This document shows, piece after piece, positions 41,032 to 49,743 of a DNA stretch of 64,000 nucleotides. A model generated the notes under the pieces. That model made no database searches and was not told the origin of the DNA. It saw only the letters and a program-made list of their open reading frames with translations. The stretch is from assembly GCF_022698165.1 (NCBI RefSeq), contig NZ_JALDAY010000007.1, forward strand, positions 248,001 through 312,000, read 5' to 3'. This DNA comes from Streptomyces cylindrosporus. GTDB lineage: Bacteria > Actinomycetota > Actinomycetes > Streptomycetales > Streptomycetaceae. Positions within the stretch are counted from its first letter, which is position 1, and the number at the start of each line of letters is the position of its first letter. A program made the translations under genes and the position numbers.

Positions 41032-42003
41032 TCAGCTGTGGCCGACGATCGGGTGTGGAGTGTACGGCTGCTCCAACTCCTCGATCTCCTTGTCGCTCAG
41101 CTCCAGTTCGACCGCGGCCGTCGCGTCCTCGATGTGGTGCGGCTTGGCGGCGCCGACGATCGGTGCCGCCACCGTGTCCTGGTGGAGGAGCCAGGCGAGG
41201 GCCACCTGGGCGCGCGGCACGGCGCGGTCGTTCGCGATGCGGGTGACCGCCTCGACGATCGTGCGGTCGCCCTCCGGGTAGAGGCGGCTGCCGAAGTTGT
41301 CGTTGGCGCTGCGCTCGGTCACCGTCCCCCAGTCCCGGGTGAGCCGGCCGCGGGCCAGCGGGCTCCAGGGCAGCGCGCTGACACCCTGGTCGGCGCAGAG
41401 CGGCAGCATCTCGCGCTCCTCCTCGCGGTAGAGCAGGTTGTAGTGGTTCTGCATGGACACGAACTTGGTCCAGCCGTGCCGCTCGGCGGTGTACTGCATC
41501 TTCGAGAACTGCCAGGCGTACATCGAACTCGCCCCGATGTAGCGGACCTTGCCCGCCTTCACCAGGTCGTGCAGGGCCTCCATGGTCTCCTCGACCGGGG
41601 TGTGCGGGTCGAAGCGGTGGATCTGGTAGAGGTCGACGTAGTCGGTGCCGAGGCGGCTGAGGCTGTGGTCGATCTCGGCGAGGATCGTCTTGCGGGACAG
41701 GCCCGCTCCGTTGGGTCCGGGCCGCGTCCGCCCGTGCACCTTGGTCGCGAGCACGATCTCGTCGCGGTTCGCGAAGTCGCGCAGCGCCTTGCCGACGATC
41801 TCCTCGCTGGTGCCGTCGGAGTAGACGTTGGCGGTGTCGAAGAAGTTGATCCCGGCCTCCAGCGCCTGCCGGATGAGCGGACGGGTCGCCTCCGCGTCGA
41901 GGGTCCACTCGTGCACGCCCCGGTCCGGGAGGCCGTAGGTCATGCAACCCAGACAGATCCGCGACACGTCCAGGCCCGTCGAACCGAGCTTCACGTACTG
42001 CAT
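41032..42003 (-). CDS. Aldo/keto reductase
   Basis: A 323-residue NADPH-dependent (alpha/beta)8 barrel oxidoreductase. The catalytic tetrad is visible: Asp and Tyr in NFFDTANVYSDGTSEE, Lys in IVLATKVHGR and His in DLYQIHRFDPHTP. The N-terminal KLGSTGLDVSRICLGCMTYG is typical of the AKR11/AKR12-like bacterial group. It reduces an aldehyde or ketone of unknown identity. It is divergent from the sugar ABC operon across 260 bp, so sugar-related chemistry is possible but unproven. Confidence 0.92.
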   Translation of the reverse strand: MQYVKLGSTGLDVSRICLGCMTYGLPDRGVHEWTLDAEATRPLIRQALEAGINFFDTANVYSDGTSEEIVGKALRDFANRDEIVLATKVHGRTRPGPNGAGLSRKTILAEIDHSLSRLGTDYVDLYQIHRFDPHTPVEETMEALHDLVKAGKVRYIGASSMYAWQFSKMQYTAERHGWTKFVSMQNHYNLLYREEEREMLPLCADQGVSALPWSPLARGRLTRDWGTVTERSANDNFGSRLYPEGDRTIVEAVTRIANDRAVPRAQVALAWLLHQDTVAAPIVGAAKPHHIEDATAAVELELSDKEIEELEQPYTPHPIVGHS

Positions 42004-42263
42004 CGTTGCTGCTCCTGCCTTCGGGGTGGGGTACCAGTTCGGAGGGTACGTGGTTCCCCGCCCCGGGCTCCGCTTTCCCGGCCCCCTCTTGACGGCGGAG
42101 GGCGCCCGGCGCTTTCATCCTGGACACGTGCCGCCGCGCGCAGCGGGGCACTCAGAGGTGCGCCCAGCCGGTAGCGGACGAATTCCAAGCCCGGCCAAAG
42201 TCGCCAGGACCGACCGGACACCCGGTCCGAGGCGGGGTCGTACCCGCGATTGATGGAGCGGAC

Positions 42264-43607
42264 ATGCCCGTCAAGGGTGTCTACCGCGTCGGAGGTCCCG
42301 GGACGACCGTCGGCGCTCTCGGAATCTCACGCCGTCGGCTGCTGCTCGGCGCGGCCTCGGCCGCCGCGGTGAGCGGCTGCGCGGGCGGCGCCTCGGGCGG
42401 GGTGGGTGCCGACGGCCGGGTGACCGTGGAGCTGTGGCACGGGCAGGCCGACACGGCGCGCAAGGCGGTGGAGGCGCTGGTCGCCGAGTTCAACCGCACG
42501 CATCCGACGATCCGGGTCGACTCGGGCGGCGGCGGGGTGATCTCCGACGCGATGCTGCAGAAGGTGACCGCGGCGCTCGCCGCCGGTTCGTACCCGGACG
42601 TCGCGTACATCTTCGGCTCGGACCTGGCGAACATCGCGCGCAGCCCGCGCGTGGTCGACCTGACCGACGCGCTGCACGACGGACCGACGCCGTGGAACAC
42701 CTACTGGAAGCCGGTGCGGGACGCGGTCACCGTCAACGGCCGGGTCCGGGCGGCGCCCGCGCTGCTCGACTCGCTCGCCGTCGTCTACAACCGGAAGCTG
42801 TTCCGCCGGGCCGGTGTGCCCTTCCCGGAGGCGGGCTGGTCCTGGAACGAATTCGCCGCCACGGCGAAGGCGTTGACCGACCCCGGCCACGGCGTCTTCG
42901 GCGCCGGCTGGCCCGGCACCGGCGACGAGGACACGGTGTGGCGGCTGTGGCCGATGATCTGGGACCTCGGCGGCGATGTCGTCGCCCCCGACGGCAAGCA
43001 CATCGGCTTCGCCGACGAGGGTGTACGGGCGCTCGGGACCCTCGCCCGGCTCGCCACCGACAAGAGTGTGTACGTCGACCCGAAGCCGGGCGGCGAACAG
43101 ATGTACCAGGCCTTCCAGAGCGGCCGTATCGGCATGGTCGGCACCGGGCCCTGGAAGCTCCCGGACATCGTCGAGGCGAGGATCGACTACGGCGTCGTAC
43201 CTCTGCCGACGTACAGCGGGCGGCCGGTCACCATCTCGGGGCCGGACACCTGGACGGTGTTCGACAACGGCTCGGCCCGCTCGCGGGCGGCCGTGGAGTT
43301 CGTGCGCTGGATGACCGAGCCCGCCCAGGACGTGCGCTGGGACGCCTCGGCGGGCAGTCTGCCGTTGACCACGACGGCCGCGAAACTGCCCGGCTGGCGG
43401 CGGTACAGCGCCGGCACCACCGGCCTCGACGTGTTCACCGACTCGCTGAGCTCGGCCCGGGTGCGGCCCGTGCACCCCGCGTACCCGCAGATCTCCCAGC
43501 CGCTCGGCGAGGCGATCGTGTCCGTCCTGCTCGCCCAGGACTCCCCCGCACACGCCCTGCGCAGGTGCGCCGGCAAGGCCGACGCGGCCCTGCGGATCCC
43601 CAGGTGA
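42264..43607 (+). CDS. Sugar ABC transporter substrate-binding protein, Tat-exported lipoprotein
   Basis: A 447-residue extracellular solute-binding protein family 1 member. The leader has a twin-arginine motif (SRRRLLLGAASAAAVSGCAGG) ending in the lipobox VSGC, so it should be folded, exported by Tat and lipid-anchored. The mature part (VTVELWHGQADTARKAVEALVAEFNRTHPTIRV, then FQSGRIGMVGTGPWKLPDI) is typical of oligosaccharide binders. ATG 42264 follows GGAG with 5-base spacing. It is first in a five-gene operon with two permeases, a PfkB kinase and a GH4 glycosidase. The ligand is probably an alpha-galactoside or alpha-glucoside, judged from the glycosidase. Confidence 0.93.
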   Translation: MPVKGVYRVGGPGTTVGALGISRRRLLLGAASAAAVSGCAGGASGGVGADGRVTVELWHGQADTARKAVEALVAEFNRTHPTIRVDSGGGGVISDAMLQKVTAALAAGSYPDVAYIFGSDLANIARSPRVVDLTDALHDGPTPWNTYWKPVRDAVTVNGRVRAAPALLDSLAVVYNRKLFRRAGVPFPEAGWSWNEFAATAKALTDPGHGVFGAGWPGTGDEDTVWRLWPMIWDLGGDVVAPDGKHIGFADEGVRALGTLARLATDKSVYVDPKPGGEQMYQAFQSGRIGMVGTGPWKLPDIVEARIDYGVVPLPTYSGRPVTISGPDTWTVFDNGSARSRAAVEFVRWMTEPAQDVRWDASAGSLPLTTTAAKLPGWRRYSAGTTGLDVFTDSLSSARVRPVHPAYPQISQPLGEAIVSVLLAQDSPAHALRRCAGKADAALRIPR

Positions 43608-43630
43608 CTTCCCCGGTACGGGAGACCGTC

Positions 43631-44596
43631 ATGTCCACACTGCCCCGCGCCCTCACCCTCCCGCCGCAGGCCGCGGTGGAGGTCCCCGTCGCGGCCCGCC
43701 GGGCCGCCCGTCGCCGGGCCCGCCGGGAACGGGCCACCGCCTGGGCCTTCATCGGCCCCTCCGTCGTGGTGATCCTCGGCCTGAGCGTGGTCCCGGTCGT
43801 CTGGTCCCTGCTGCTGTCCTTCCGCGCGGACGACCTGGTGACGCCGAGCCGCTGGGTCGGTCTCGACAACTACCGCGCTCTCGCGCAGGACCCCAACTTC
43901 CGTACGGCGGTGGGCAACACGCTCCTCTACACCGCTCTGTACGTGCCGCTCAGCCTGGTCGGCGGGCTCGCCCTGGCCCTCGCGCTCGACCGCAAGATCC
44001 GCTTCATCGGCCTGTACCGGACGCTGGTGTTCATCCCGTTCGTGGTGTCGGCGACCGCGCAGGGCGTGCTGTTCTCCTTCATCCTCGACCCGGAGTTCGG
44101 CGTGGCCAACGCGCTCCTGCACCATCTCGGGATCTCCTCGCAGGGCTTCCTGACCGACCCCGGGCAGGCCCTGTATCTGCTGGTGCTGATCTCCCTGTGG
44201 AGCGGCGTCGGCTTCTGCGTGGTCGTCTATCTCGCCGCGCTCCAGGACGTGCCGCCCGAACTCGTCGAGTCCGCCCGCCTGGACGGCGCGAACCGGCGGC
44301 AGGTGCTGCGCCATGTCACGCTGCCCGCGCTGACGCCGGTCACCGTGTTCCTGCTGCTGTGGGAGTGCATCACCGCGCTGCAGGTGTTCGACCTGATCTA
44401 TGTGACGACGAAGGGCGGGCCGCTCGGCTCGACGACGGTCGTCGTCTACTTCGTCTGGCAGCAGGCCTTCCAGATGTTCACCGCCGGGTACGGGGCGGCC
44501 GCGGCCTACGTCCTCGCGGTGGCGCTGCTGGTGGCGGGCGGCGCGCTGCGGGTCGTACGCCGCCGGCGGGGCCGTACGGAAGGAGCCGTCCGATGA
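43631..44596 (+). CDS. Carbohydrate ABC transporter permease (MalF-type)
   Basis: A 321-residue inner-membrane permease with six helices after an Arg-rich cytosolic N-terminus. The EAA loop that docks the ATPase reads ELVESARLDGANRRQVLRHVTLPALTP. ATG 43631 with GGAG ten bases upstream follows the binding-protein gene by 23 bases. It overlaps the next permease by ATGA (44593-44596). Confidence 0.93.
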   Translation: MSTLPRALTLPPQAAVEVPVAARRAARRRARRERATAWAFIGPSVVVILGLSVVPVVWSLLLSFRADDLVTPSRWVGLDNYRALAQDPNFRTAVGNTLLYTALYVPLSLVGGLALALALDRKIRFIGLYRTLVFIPFVVSATAQGVLFSFILDPEFGVANALLHHLGISSQGFLTDPGQALYLLVLISLWSGVGFCVVVYLAALQDVPPELVESARLDGANRRQVLRHVTLPALTPVTVFLLLWECITALQVFDLIYVTTKGGPLGSTTVVVYFVWQQAFQMFTAGYGAAAAYVLAVALLVAGGALRVVRRRRGRTEGAVR

Positions 44597-45414
44597 ACGC
44601 GCGCAGGTCGGGCCTCGGCTGGCATCTGCTGCTCGCGCCGATCGCGCTGGCGTTCGCGGTGCCGTTCGTGTGGCTGGTGCTGAGCTCGGTGATGTCGGAC
44701 GCCGAGATCAACCGGTTCCCGCCGGCGCTGTGGCCCAAGGGCATCCATCTGGACGGCTACCGGTACATGCTGGGCAACGCGCTCTTCCCGCGCTGGTTCG
44801 GGAACTCGCTGATCGTCGCCTCGGTGGCGGTGCTGTCGAACCTGCTGCTGGGGGCGCTCGGCGGCTATGCCTTCGCCCGGATGCGGTTCGGCGGCTCGCG
44901 GCTGATGCTCGGGCTGATGCTGGCGACGATGGTCGTGCCGTTCCAGCTGACGATGATCCCGACCTTCCTGGTGATGAAGTGGCTCGGGCTGATCGACACG
45001 CTGGGCGCGCTGATCCTGCCGTCACTGGTGACGCCGTTCGCGGTGTTCCTCTTCCGGCAGTTCTTCCTGTCGCTGCCGCGGGAGATGGAGGAGGCGGCCT
45101 GGATCGACGGGTGTTCGCGGCTGCGGGTGCTGTTCTCGATCGTGCTGCCGCTGTCCCGCCCCGCACTCGCCACGGTCGCCGTGCTGACCTTCCTGACCAC
45201 CTGGAACGACCTGACCTGGCCGCTGATCGCCATCAACCACGACACCCGGTACACGCTCCAGCTGGGCCTGACGACCTTCCAGGGGCTGCACCACACCAAG
45301 TGGTCGGCGGTGATGGCGGGCAACGTCATCACGGTGCTGCCGGTGCTGGTCGCGTTCCTGCTGGCGCAGAAGACGTTCGTGCAGGCGCTCACGTCGAGCG
45401 GGATCAAGGGGTGA
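44593..45414 (+). CDS. Carbohydrate ABC transporter permease (MalG-type)
   Basis: A 273-residue six-helix permease, partner of the preceding one. The EAA motif is EMEEAAWIDGCSRLRVLFSIVLPLSRPAL. The start overlaps the upstream stop (ATGA). No ATP-binding subunit gene follows. In Streptomyces, sugar importers of this type commonly share the multitask ATPase MsiK encoded elsewhere, so the gap is expected rather than a defect. Confidence 0.93.
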   Translation: MNARRSGLGWHLLLAPIALAFAVPFVWLVLSSVMSDAEINRFPPALWPKGIHLDGYRYMLGNALFPRWFGNSLIVASVAVLSNLLLGALGGYAFARMRFGGSRLMLGLMLATMVVPFQLTMIPTFLVMKWLGLIDTLGALILPSLVTPFAVFLFRQFFLSLPREMEEAAWIDGCSRLRVLFSIVLPLSRPALATVAVLTFLTTWNDLTWPLIAINHDTRYTLQLGLTTFQGLHHTKWSAVMAGNVITVLPVLVAFLLAQKTFVQALTSSGIKG

Positions 45415-45419
45415 GCGGA

Positions 45420-46358
45420 ATGCCGTACGACCTGCTGGTGATCGGGGACGTCAATCCCGATGTGGTGGTCGGGCCGGTGGCGGGCGCTCTCGCCTTCGGG
45501 CAGCGTGAACAGCTCGTGGAGCACGGCCGGTTGGTGCTCGGCGGGTCAGCGGCGATCATGGCGTGCGGGGCAGCGCGGCTCGGGCTGCGGGTCGCGTTCG
45601 CTGGGCGGGTGGGGGACGATCCGGCGGGGGCGTTCGTCCGGCAGGCGCTGGTGGCGCGGGGCGTCGACACGAGCCACCTCGTCGTGGACCCCCAACTCCC
45701 CACTCCCCTCACGGCGATTGTGACCACAGCCGACGGCGACCGGGCGATCCTCACCTCGCCGGGCTGTCTGGCGGCCACTGGCCCCGAGGACGTTCCGGCC
45801 GAGCTCCTTTCCTCCGCCCGGCACGTCCACTCCGCCTCCTTCTTCCTGATGCCACGCCTCGCACGCTCACTGGCCGAGCTCTTCGCCGAGGCCCGCGCGC
45901 ACGGGGCGAGCACCTCGCTGGACACCAACGACGATCCGGCCGGCCGCTGGGACCGCGCCCTACTGAACCCGGTCCTGAAGGTGACCGACGTACTGCTGCC
46001 GAACGCGGCGGAGGCCCGCGCCCTGTCCGGGGAGGACCAACCGGCCGACGCGGCAGGGGCGTTGGCCCGGCTGGGCCCGACGGTCGTCGTCAAGGACGGG
46101 GCGCGGGGTGCCCTGGCCCGTGCCGGCACGGAGTCGGTGCGCGTCCCCGCCCTCCCGGTCGAGCCGGTCGACTCCGTCGGCGCGGGCGACAGCTTCGACG
46201 CCGGTTTCGTCGCCGCGCGGCTGCGCGGACTGGATCTGCGCGCGTCCCTGGCCGTGGCCGTCGCATGCGGCTCACTGTCGACGCGCGCCCACGGGGGTAC
46301 GGCGGCACAGCCGACGTGGGACGAAGCGTGTGCCGCCACCGAGCCGAAAGGGACTTGA
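45420..46358 (+). CDS. PfkB-family carbohydrate kinase
   Basis: A 312-residue ribokinase-like kinase. The N-terminal GDVNPDVVVGPV and sugar-binding GGSAAIMACGAARLG, and the C-terminal anion hole and base PVDSVGAGDSFDAGFVAARL, are intact. It phosphorylates a sugar or nucleoside with ATP. ATG 45420 has AAGGGG 8 bases upstream; GTG 45411, overlapping the previous stop, is an alternative. Sitting between the permeases and a GH4 glycosidase, it probably phosphorylates the monosaccharide released by that enzyme. Confidence 0.9.
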   Translation: MPYDLLVIGDVNPDVVVGPVAGALAFGQREQLVEHGRLVLGGSAAIMACGAARLGLRVAFAGRVGDDPAGAFVRQALVARGVDTSHLVVDPQLPTPLTAIVTTADGDRAILTSPGCLAATGPEDVPAELLSSARHVHSASFFLMPRLARSLAELFAEARAHGASTSLDTNDDPAGRWDRALLNPVLKVTDVLLPNAAEARALSGEDQPADAAGALARLGPTVVVKDGARGALARAGTESVRVPALPVEPVDSVGAGDSFDAGFVAARLRGLDLRASLAVAVACGSLSTRAHGGTAAQPTWDEACAATEPKGT

Positions 46359-47659
46359 TGAAGATCGCCTTCGTGGGGGCGGGCAGCGTGGTGTTCACGC
46401 AGGGCCTGCTGGCCGACCTGTTCGCCTTCCCCGAACTCGCCGACGTGCATGTCGCGTTGCACGACGTCGACCCGGAGCGGCTGGCCACGGCGGAGGGCGC
46501 CGCCCGCCACATCGCGGACGTACGCGGGGTGAAGCCGGTGATCTCCGGGCACCTCGACCGGCGGGCGGCACTGGCGGACGCCGACTTCGTCGTCAACATC
46601 GTCCAGGTCGGCATGGACGCGGCCACCCGCACCGACTTCGCGGTCCCGGCCCGCTACGGGCTGCGCCAGACCATCGGCGACACCCTCGGCATCGGCGGTA
46701 TCTTCCGGGCACTGCGCACCTTCCCGGTACTGAGGGGCATCGCCGAGGACATGGCCGAACTCTGTCCGGACGCCCACCTGTTGAACTACACCAACCCGAT
46801 GGCGATGAACGTCCTCTACCTGAGCCGCATCGCCCCGCGGCTTAAGGTCACCGGCCTGTGCCACTCGGTGCACTGGACGATGCACGACCTGTCCGCCCTG
46901 GTGGACGTGCCGTTCGAGGAGGTCTCCTACCTCGCGGCCGGCGTGAATCACCAGGCCTGGGTGCTGCGTTTCGAGCGGGCGGGCGAGGATCTGTACCCGC
47001 TGCTGGACAAGGCGATCGCCCGCGACCCGGGCCTGCTGCGCCGGGTCCGGGTGGACATGTACCGCAGGCTCGGCCACTACCCGACCGAGACGAGCGAGCA
47101 CTCCTCCGAGTACGTGCCCTGGTATCTGCGCCACGACAGCGAGATCGAACGCCTGCGGCTGCCGGTCGGCGCCTATCTGGACACCATCGAGGAGAACGCG
47201 GCGAGCTACGAGCGCACCCGCGAGGCCCTGGCGGCGGGCCGCCCCCTGCCCGTGGAGGGCACGCTGGAATACGCCCCGCAGATCATCCACTCGATCGCCA
47301 CGGGCACGCCCCGCACGGTGTACGGCAACGTCCCGAACCATGGCCTGATCGACAACCTCCCCGCCGACTCGGTGGTCGAAGTCCCCTGCCTGACCGACGC
47401 GTTGGGCGTCCAGCCGACCCGCGTCGGCCCGCTCCCGCCACAGTGCGCGGCCCTCAACCGGGCGTACGTCTCCGTCACCGACCTGGTGGTCCGCGCGGCC
47501 ACGGACGGCGACCCGCGCCACATCCGCCACGCGGCGATGACCGACCCGGCAACGGCGGCCACGCTGCCGGTGGAACGAATCTGGGACCTGTGCGACGACC
47601 TCGTACGGGCACACGGCGACCTCCTGGCACCGGAACTGCGGGAGACGCTCGGACATTGA
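46358..47659 (+). CDS. Glycoside hydrolase family 4 alpha-glycosidase (alpha-galactosidase/alpha-glucosidase type)
   Basis: A 433-residue cytosolic NAD+- and Mn2+-dependent glycosidase that works by a redox-elimination mechanism. The Rossmann start is KIAFVGAGSVVFTQGLLADLF. The substrate/metal region is NYTNPMAMN, and the metal-binding Cys-His are in GLCHSVHWTM; the CHSV form is typical of the alpha-galactosidase (MelA)-like branch. GVNHQAW supplies the second metal His. It overlaps the PfkB stop by one base (TGATG). It should split the imported disaccharide or oligosaccharide. A decayed minisatellite follows the stop. Confidence 0.93.
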   Translation: MKIAFVGAGSVVFTQGLLADLFAFPELADVHVALHDVDPERLATAEGAARHIADVRGVKPVISGHLDRRAALADADFVVNIVQVGMDAATRTDFAVPARYGLRQTIGDTLGIGGIFRALRTFPVLRGIAEDMAELCPDAHLLNYTNPMAMNVLYLSRIAPRLKVTGLCHSVHWTMHDLSALVDVPFEEVSYLAAGVNHQAWVLRFERAGEDLYPLLDKAIARDPGLLRRVRVDMYRRLGHYPTETSEHSSEYVPWYLRHDSEIERLRLPVGAYLDTIEENAASYERTREALAAGRPLPVEGTLEYAPQIIHSIATGTPRTVYGNVPNHGLIDNLPADSVVEVPCLTDALGVQPTRVGPLPPQCAALNRAYVSVTDLVVRAATDGDPRHIRHAAMTDPATAATLPVERIWDLCDDLVRAHGDLLAPELRETLGH

Positions 47660-47671
47660 GGGGGTCCGGCC

Positions 47672-47996
47672 GCCGGGAGCCCTCGGGGTGGGGGGCGTTC
47701 CGGGCCGCGGGGGCCTCGGGGGCCTCGGGCAGTGAGCGGGTCGGCCGCGGGGCGTCGGGGGCTAGCCTGCCGGCCGCGGGGGCCTCGGGGGACTGAGCTG
47801 TGGGGCCACGGGAGCCCTCGGGCACCGGGCATGGGGGCCGCTGAGATCCTCGGGCAGTGAGCGTTCCGGGCCACAGGGACCTCGGGCACTGAGCATGTCG
47901 GGCTACGGCGACCCTTCGGCACACGGCATGCCGGGCCACCACGGCCCCCGGCACGGCACGCCCGGCCACCGCGCCCCCCCGGCACTCGGCAAGCCG
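47672..47996. repeat. Degenerate tandem repeat of about 30-33-bp units
   Basis: About ten imperfect copies, each starting near GGGCCRCGGGGGCCTCGGGC and ending around AGTGAGC or its variants, run from just after the GH4 stop. Copies nearer the left are more alike, and those on the right are C-rich and more decayed. The stretch sits inside the 481-bp gap 47660-48140, which has no supported gene. Long reading frames on the minus strand here are low-complexity by-products of the repeat. Confidence 0.75.
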
Positions 47997-48140
47997 CCCC
48001 GCTGGAGCCGGTCGGGTGTTCCGCGTTGCTGCCCGTAGGTGATCGTCCGGCGTGGGAGTGGTCGGGGGGTCGGGTGGGTCCCGCATTCTCGGCGCAGGTG
48101 ACCGGCGGTCGGCCGGTCGTGGGTCCACGGGAGGAATCCG

Positions 48141-49004
48141 GTGCCGAGGACGACGCTCAGGACGCTGCTCGGGGCGACGGTGCTGCCGCTCGCCCTGATC
48201 ACCCCCGCGTGGGGCAGCCCCGCCCCGGCATCAGCGCCGGCACCGACACCGGCAGCTGATGGGCCGTCAACCATGTGTGCTGCGGCGGGAGTTCTGCGAG
48301 GCGCCTACGGGCAGAAGGGCTCCGTGAGTCTCTGCGCGGGCAGCGGCAGCCCGGTCATGGCCGTGTCGGCGCCCGCGACCTGCCGCCGGCTCGGGTCGGC
48401 CGACGGGCTCGCCTGTCTCACCTCGGGCACGTGGACCGCGCGGCGGGACGGCGAGGTGGTCGCCTCGGGACGGCTGCCGGGGTCGGGCGAGTACCCCGGT
48501 CCGGGGACGTACGACGTGGAGGCCGAGGTCCGGGTGCGGTCCGTGCCCGCCGGCCTGGACCTGCACGGCACCGTGCACGCCAAGCTGACCTTGACCTCGC
48601 CCAAGCCGCCGGCCACGCACCGCATCGAGGTCGACCACGGCACCCTGCGACGCGGCTCGGCGACCACACTGACGTACCAGATCCACCGCGACAGCGAACA
48701 GGGCGACGGCAGCGCGCGCTTCGGACTGATCGGCGAGGAGGGCTCCGGAGTGGAGCTGACCACGGACGACCCGCGCTGCGTGAACCCGCTCATCGGCCGT
48801 TACCCGGCCACGACCCGTCAGACGCACGCCCTCGACTGCGCCCTCACCGACCTCCAGCCGGGGCACCCCGCGACCGTCGTCGTACGGGCGGTGGTGAAGG
48901 ACTCGTGCTCCACGGTCGTGTCGAAGCTGGGGTACTGGATGCCGCAGGGGCAGGCGCTCTACACGGGCGGCATGCTGGCGGGACCGACCGTCGGCTGCGC
49001 CTAG
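48141..49004 (+). CDS. Secreted protein of unknown function
   Basis: A 287-residue exported protein. The signal peptide (VPRTTLRTLLGATVLPLALITPAWG) is followed by an Ala/Pro linker and a beta-rich mature part with eight or more Cys (MCAAAG, SLCAGS, ATCRRLG, ACLTS, DPRCVNP, LDCAL, DSCSTV, VGCA) that could form disulfides. No known domain is recognised. The mid-part (GTYDVEAEVRVRSVPAGLDLHGTVHAKLTLT) looks Ig-like. GTG 48141 has GGAGG 6 bases upstream. Its TAG stop is part of the left end of the MITE at 49002, so the native C-terminus may have been altered. Confidence 0.82.
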   Translation: MPRTTLRTLLGATVLPLALITPAWGSPAPASAPAPTPAADGPSTMCAAAGVLRGAYGQKGSVSLCAGSGSPVMAVSAPATCRRLGSADGLACLTSGTWTARRDGEVVASGRLPGSGEYPGPGTYDVEAEVRVRSVPAGLDLHGTVHAKLTLTSPKPPATHRIEVDHGTLRRGSATTLTYQIHRDSEQGDGSARFGLIGEEGSGVELTTDDPRCVNPLIGRYPATTRQTHALDCALTDLQPGHPATVVVRAVVKDSCSTVVSKLGYWMPQGQALYTGGMLAGPTVGCA

Positions 49005-49190
49005 GGCCTGTCCGGCGGATCATGTCGCAGACGCGGGATCTGGCACGCCGATCTGCGGCGTTGTCGTCGGTCGCCGACGCTCCGCGTCGACTCCCTCCTC
49101 CGCCTTGCAGCTCGACGCACCAGACCCCGCTCACCGGCACCGATGAGTCACCGCTGCTTTCCTGCGACCTGATCCGCCGGACAGGCCCTA
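49002..49190. mobile_element. 189-bp MITE-like element with 29-bp terminal inverted repeats and CTAG flanks
   Basis: The left end starts TAGGGCCTGTCCGGCGGATC (49002-49021) and the right end (49171-49190) is its exact inverse. The inverted repeat continues to 29 bp with one mismatch (49002-49030 against 49162-49190). Both ends carry CTAG (49001-49004, 49188-49191), consistent with a 4-bp CTAG-type target duplication as made by IS5-group transposases. It encodes no transposase and would need one in trans. The TAG at each end is the stop codon of the flanking convergent gene. Confidence 0.85.
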
Positions 49191-49712
49191 GAGCAGATCG
49201 AGCGCCCGCTCCCAGCCGAACTCCGGCCGGATCCCGTCCTCCCCCGCCTCGCCGGAGTACGGCTCCCCGAACCGCACACCCATCCCGCGCAGCCGGACCA
49301 TGCTCTCCCGGTACGCGGGGTGGGCCGCCAACGCGTCGGCCACGCACGGGAGTACGGCGACCGGGACGCCCAGGCCGTACGTCTCGCAGAGGGTGGCGAC
49401 GGCGAGGGTGTCGGCGAGGCCCGCTGCCCACTTGTTGACGGTGTTGAAGGTGGCCGGCGCGACGACGACCGCGTCCGGCGGCGGGAAGGGGCGCGGGTCC
49501 CCGGGGGTGCGCCAGGCCGAGCGTATGGGGCGGCCGGTCTGGGTGTGCACGGCGTCCGTGTCGAAGAAGCCGTTCATCGCCACCGGTGTCGCTATCACGC
49601 CGACCTCCCAGTCCCGCTCGTGCGCGGCGGTGATCAGCTCGCCGACCTCCGCGGCGATCCCGGCGGCGCAGACGACGACGTAGAGGAAGGGTTTCCCGGC
49701 CTGTTCGGTCAT
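49188..49712 (-). CDS. Flavoprotein of the HFCD (phosphopantothenoylcysteine decarboxylase-like) family
   Basis: A 174-residue FMN-binding Rossmann-like protein. The N-terminal FLYVVVCAAGIAAEVGELITAA and the central DAVVVAPATFNTVNKWAAGLADTLAVATLCE are typical of the HFCD family (Dfp/EpiD/UbiX-like). The conserved N in FNTVNKWAAG is kept. The classic His after the first strand is not evident, so decarboxylase activity is uncertain. It is a stand-alone single-domain form. The stop codon is the right-hand TAG of the MITE. Confidence 0.88.
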   Translation of the reverse strand: MTEQAGKPFLYVVVCAAGIAAEVGELITAAHERDWEVGVIATPVAMNGFFDTDAVHTQTGRPIRSAWRTPGDPRPFPPPDAVVVAPATFNTVNKWAAGLADTLAVATLCETYGLGVPVAVLPCVADALAAHPAYRESMVRLRGMGVRFGEPYSGEAGEDGIRPEFGWERALDLL

Positions 49713-49743
49713 CCGGGCACCTTATGCGAGGGGGGCGGGCACC

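Noticed and set aside
47206..47985. Minus-strand open frames over the GH4 end and the minisatellite
   Set aside because: They are products of the tandem repeat and GC bias. Translations are repetitive and overlap a solid GH4 gene.
49005..49161. Possible small gene inside the MITE
   Set aside because: No frame with a start, ribosome-binding site and meaningful sequence; the interior is non-coding as expected for a MITE.
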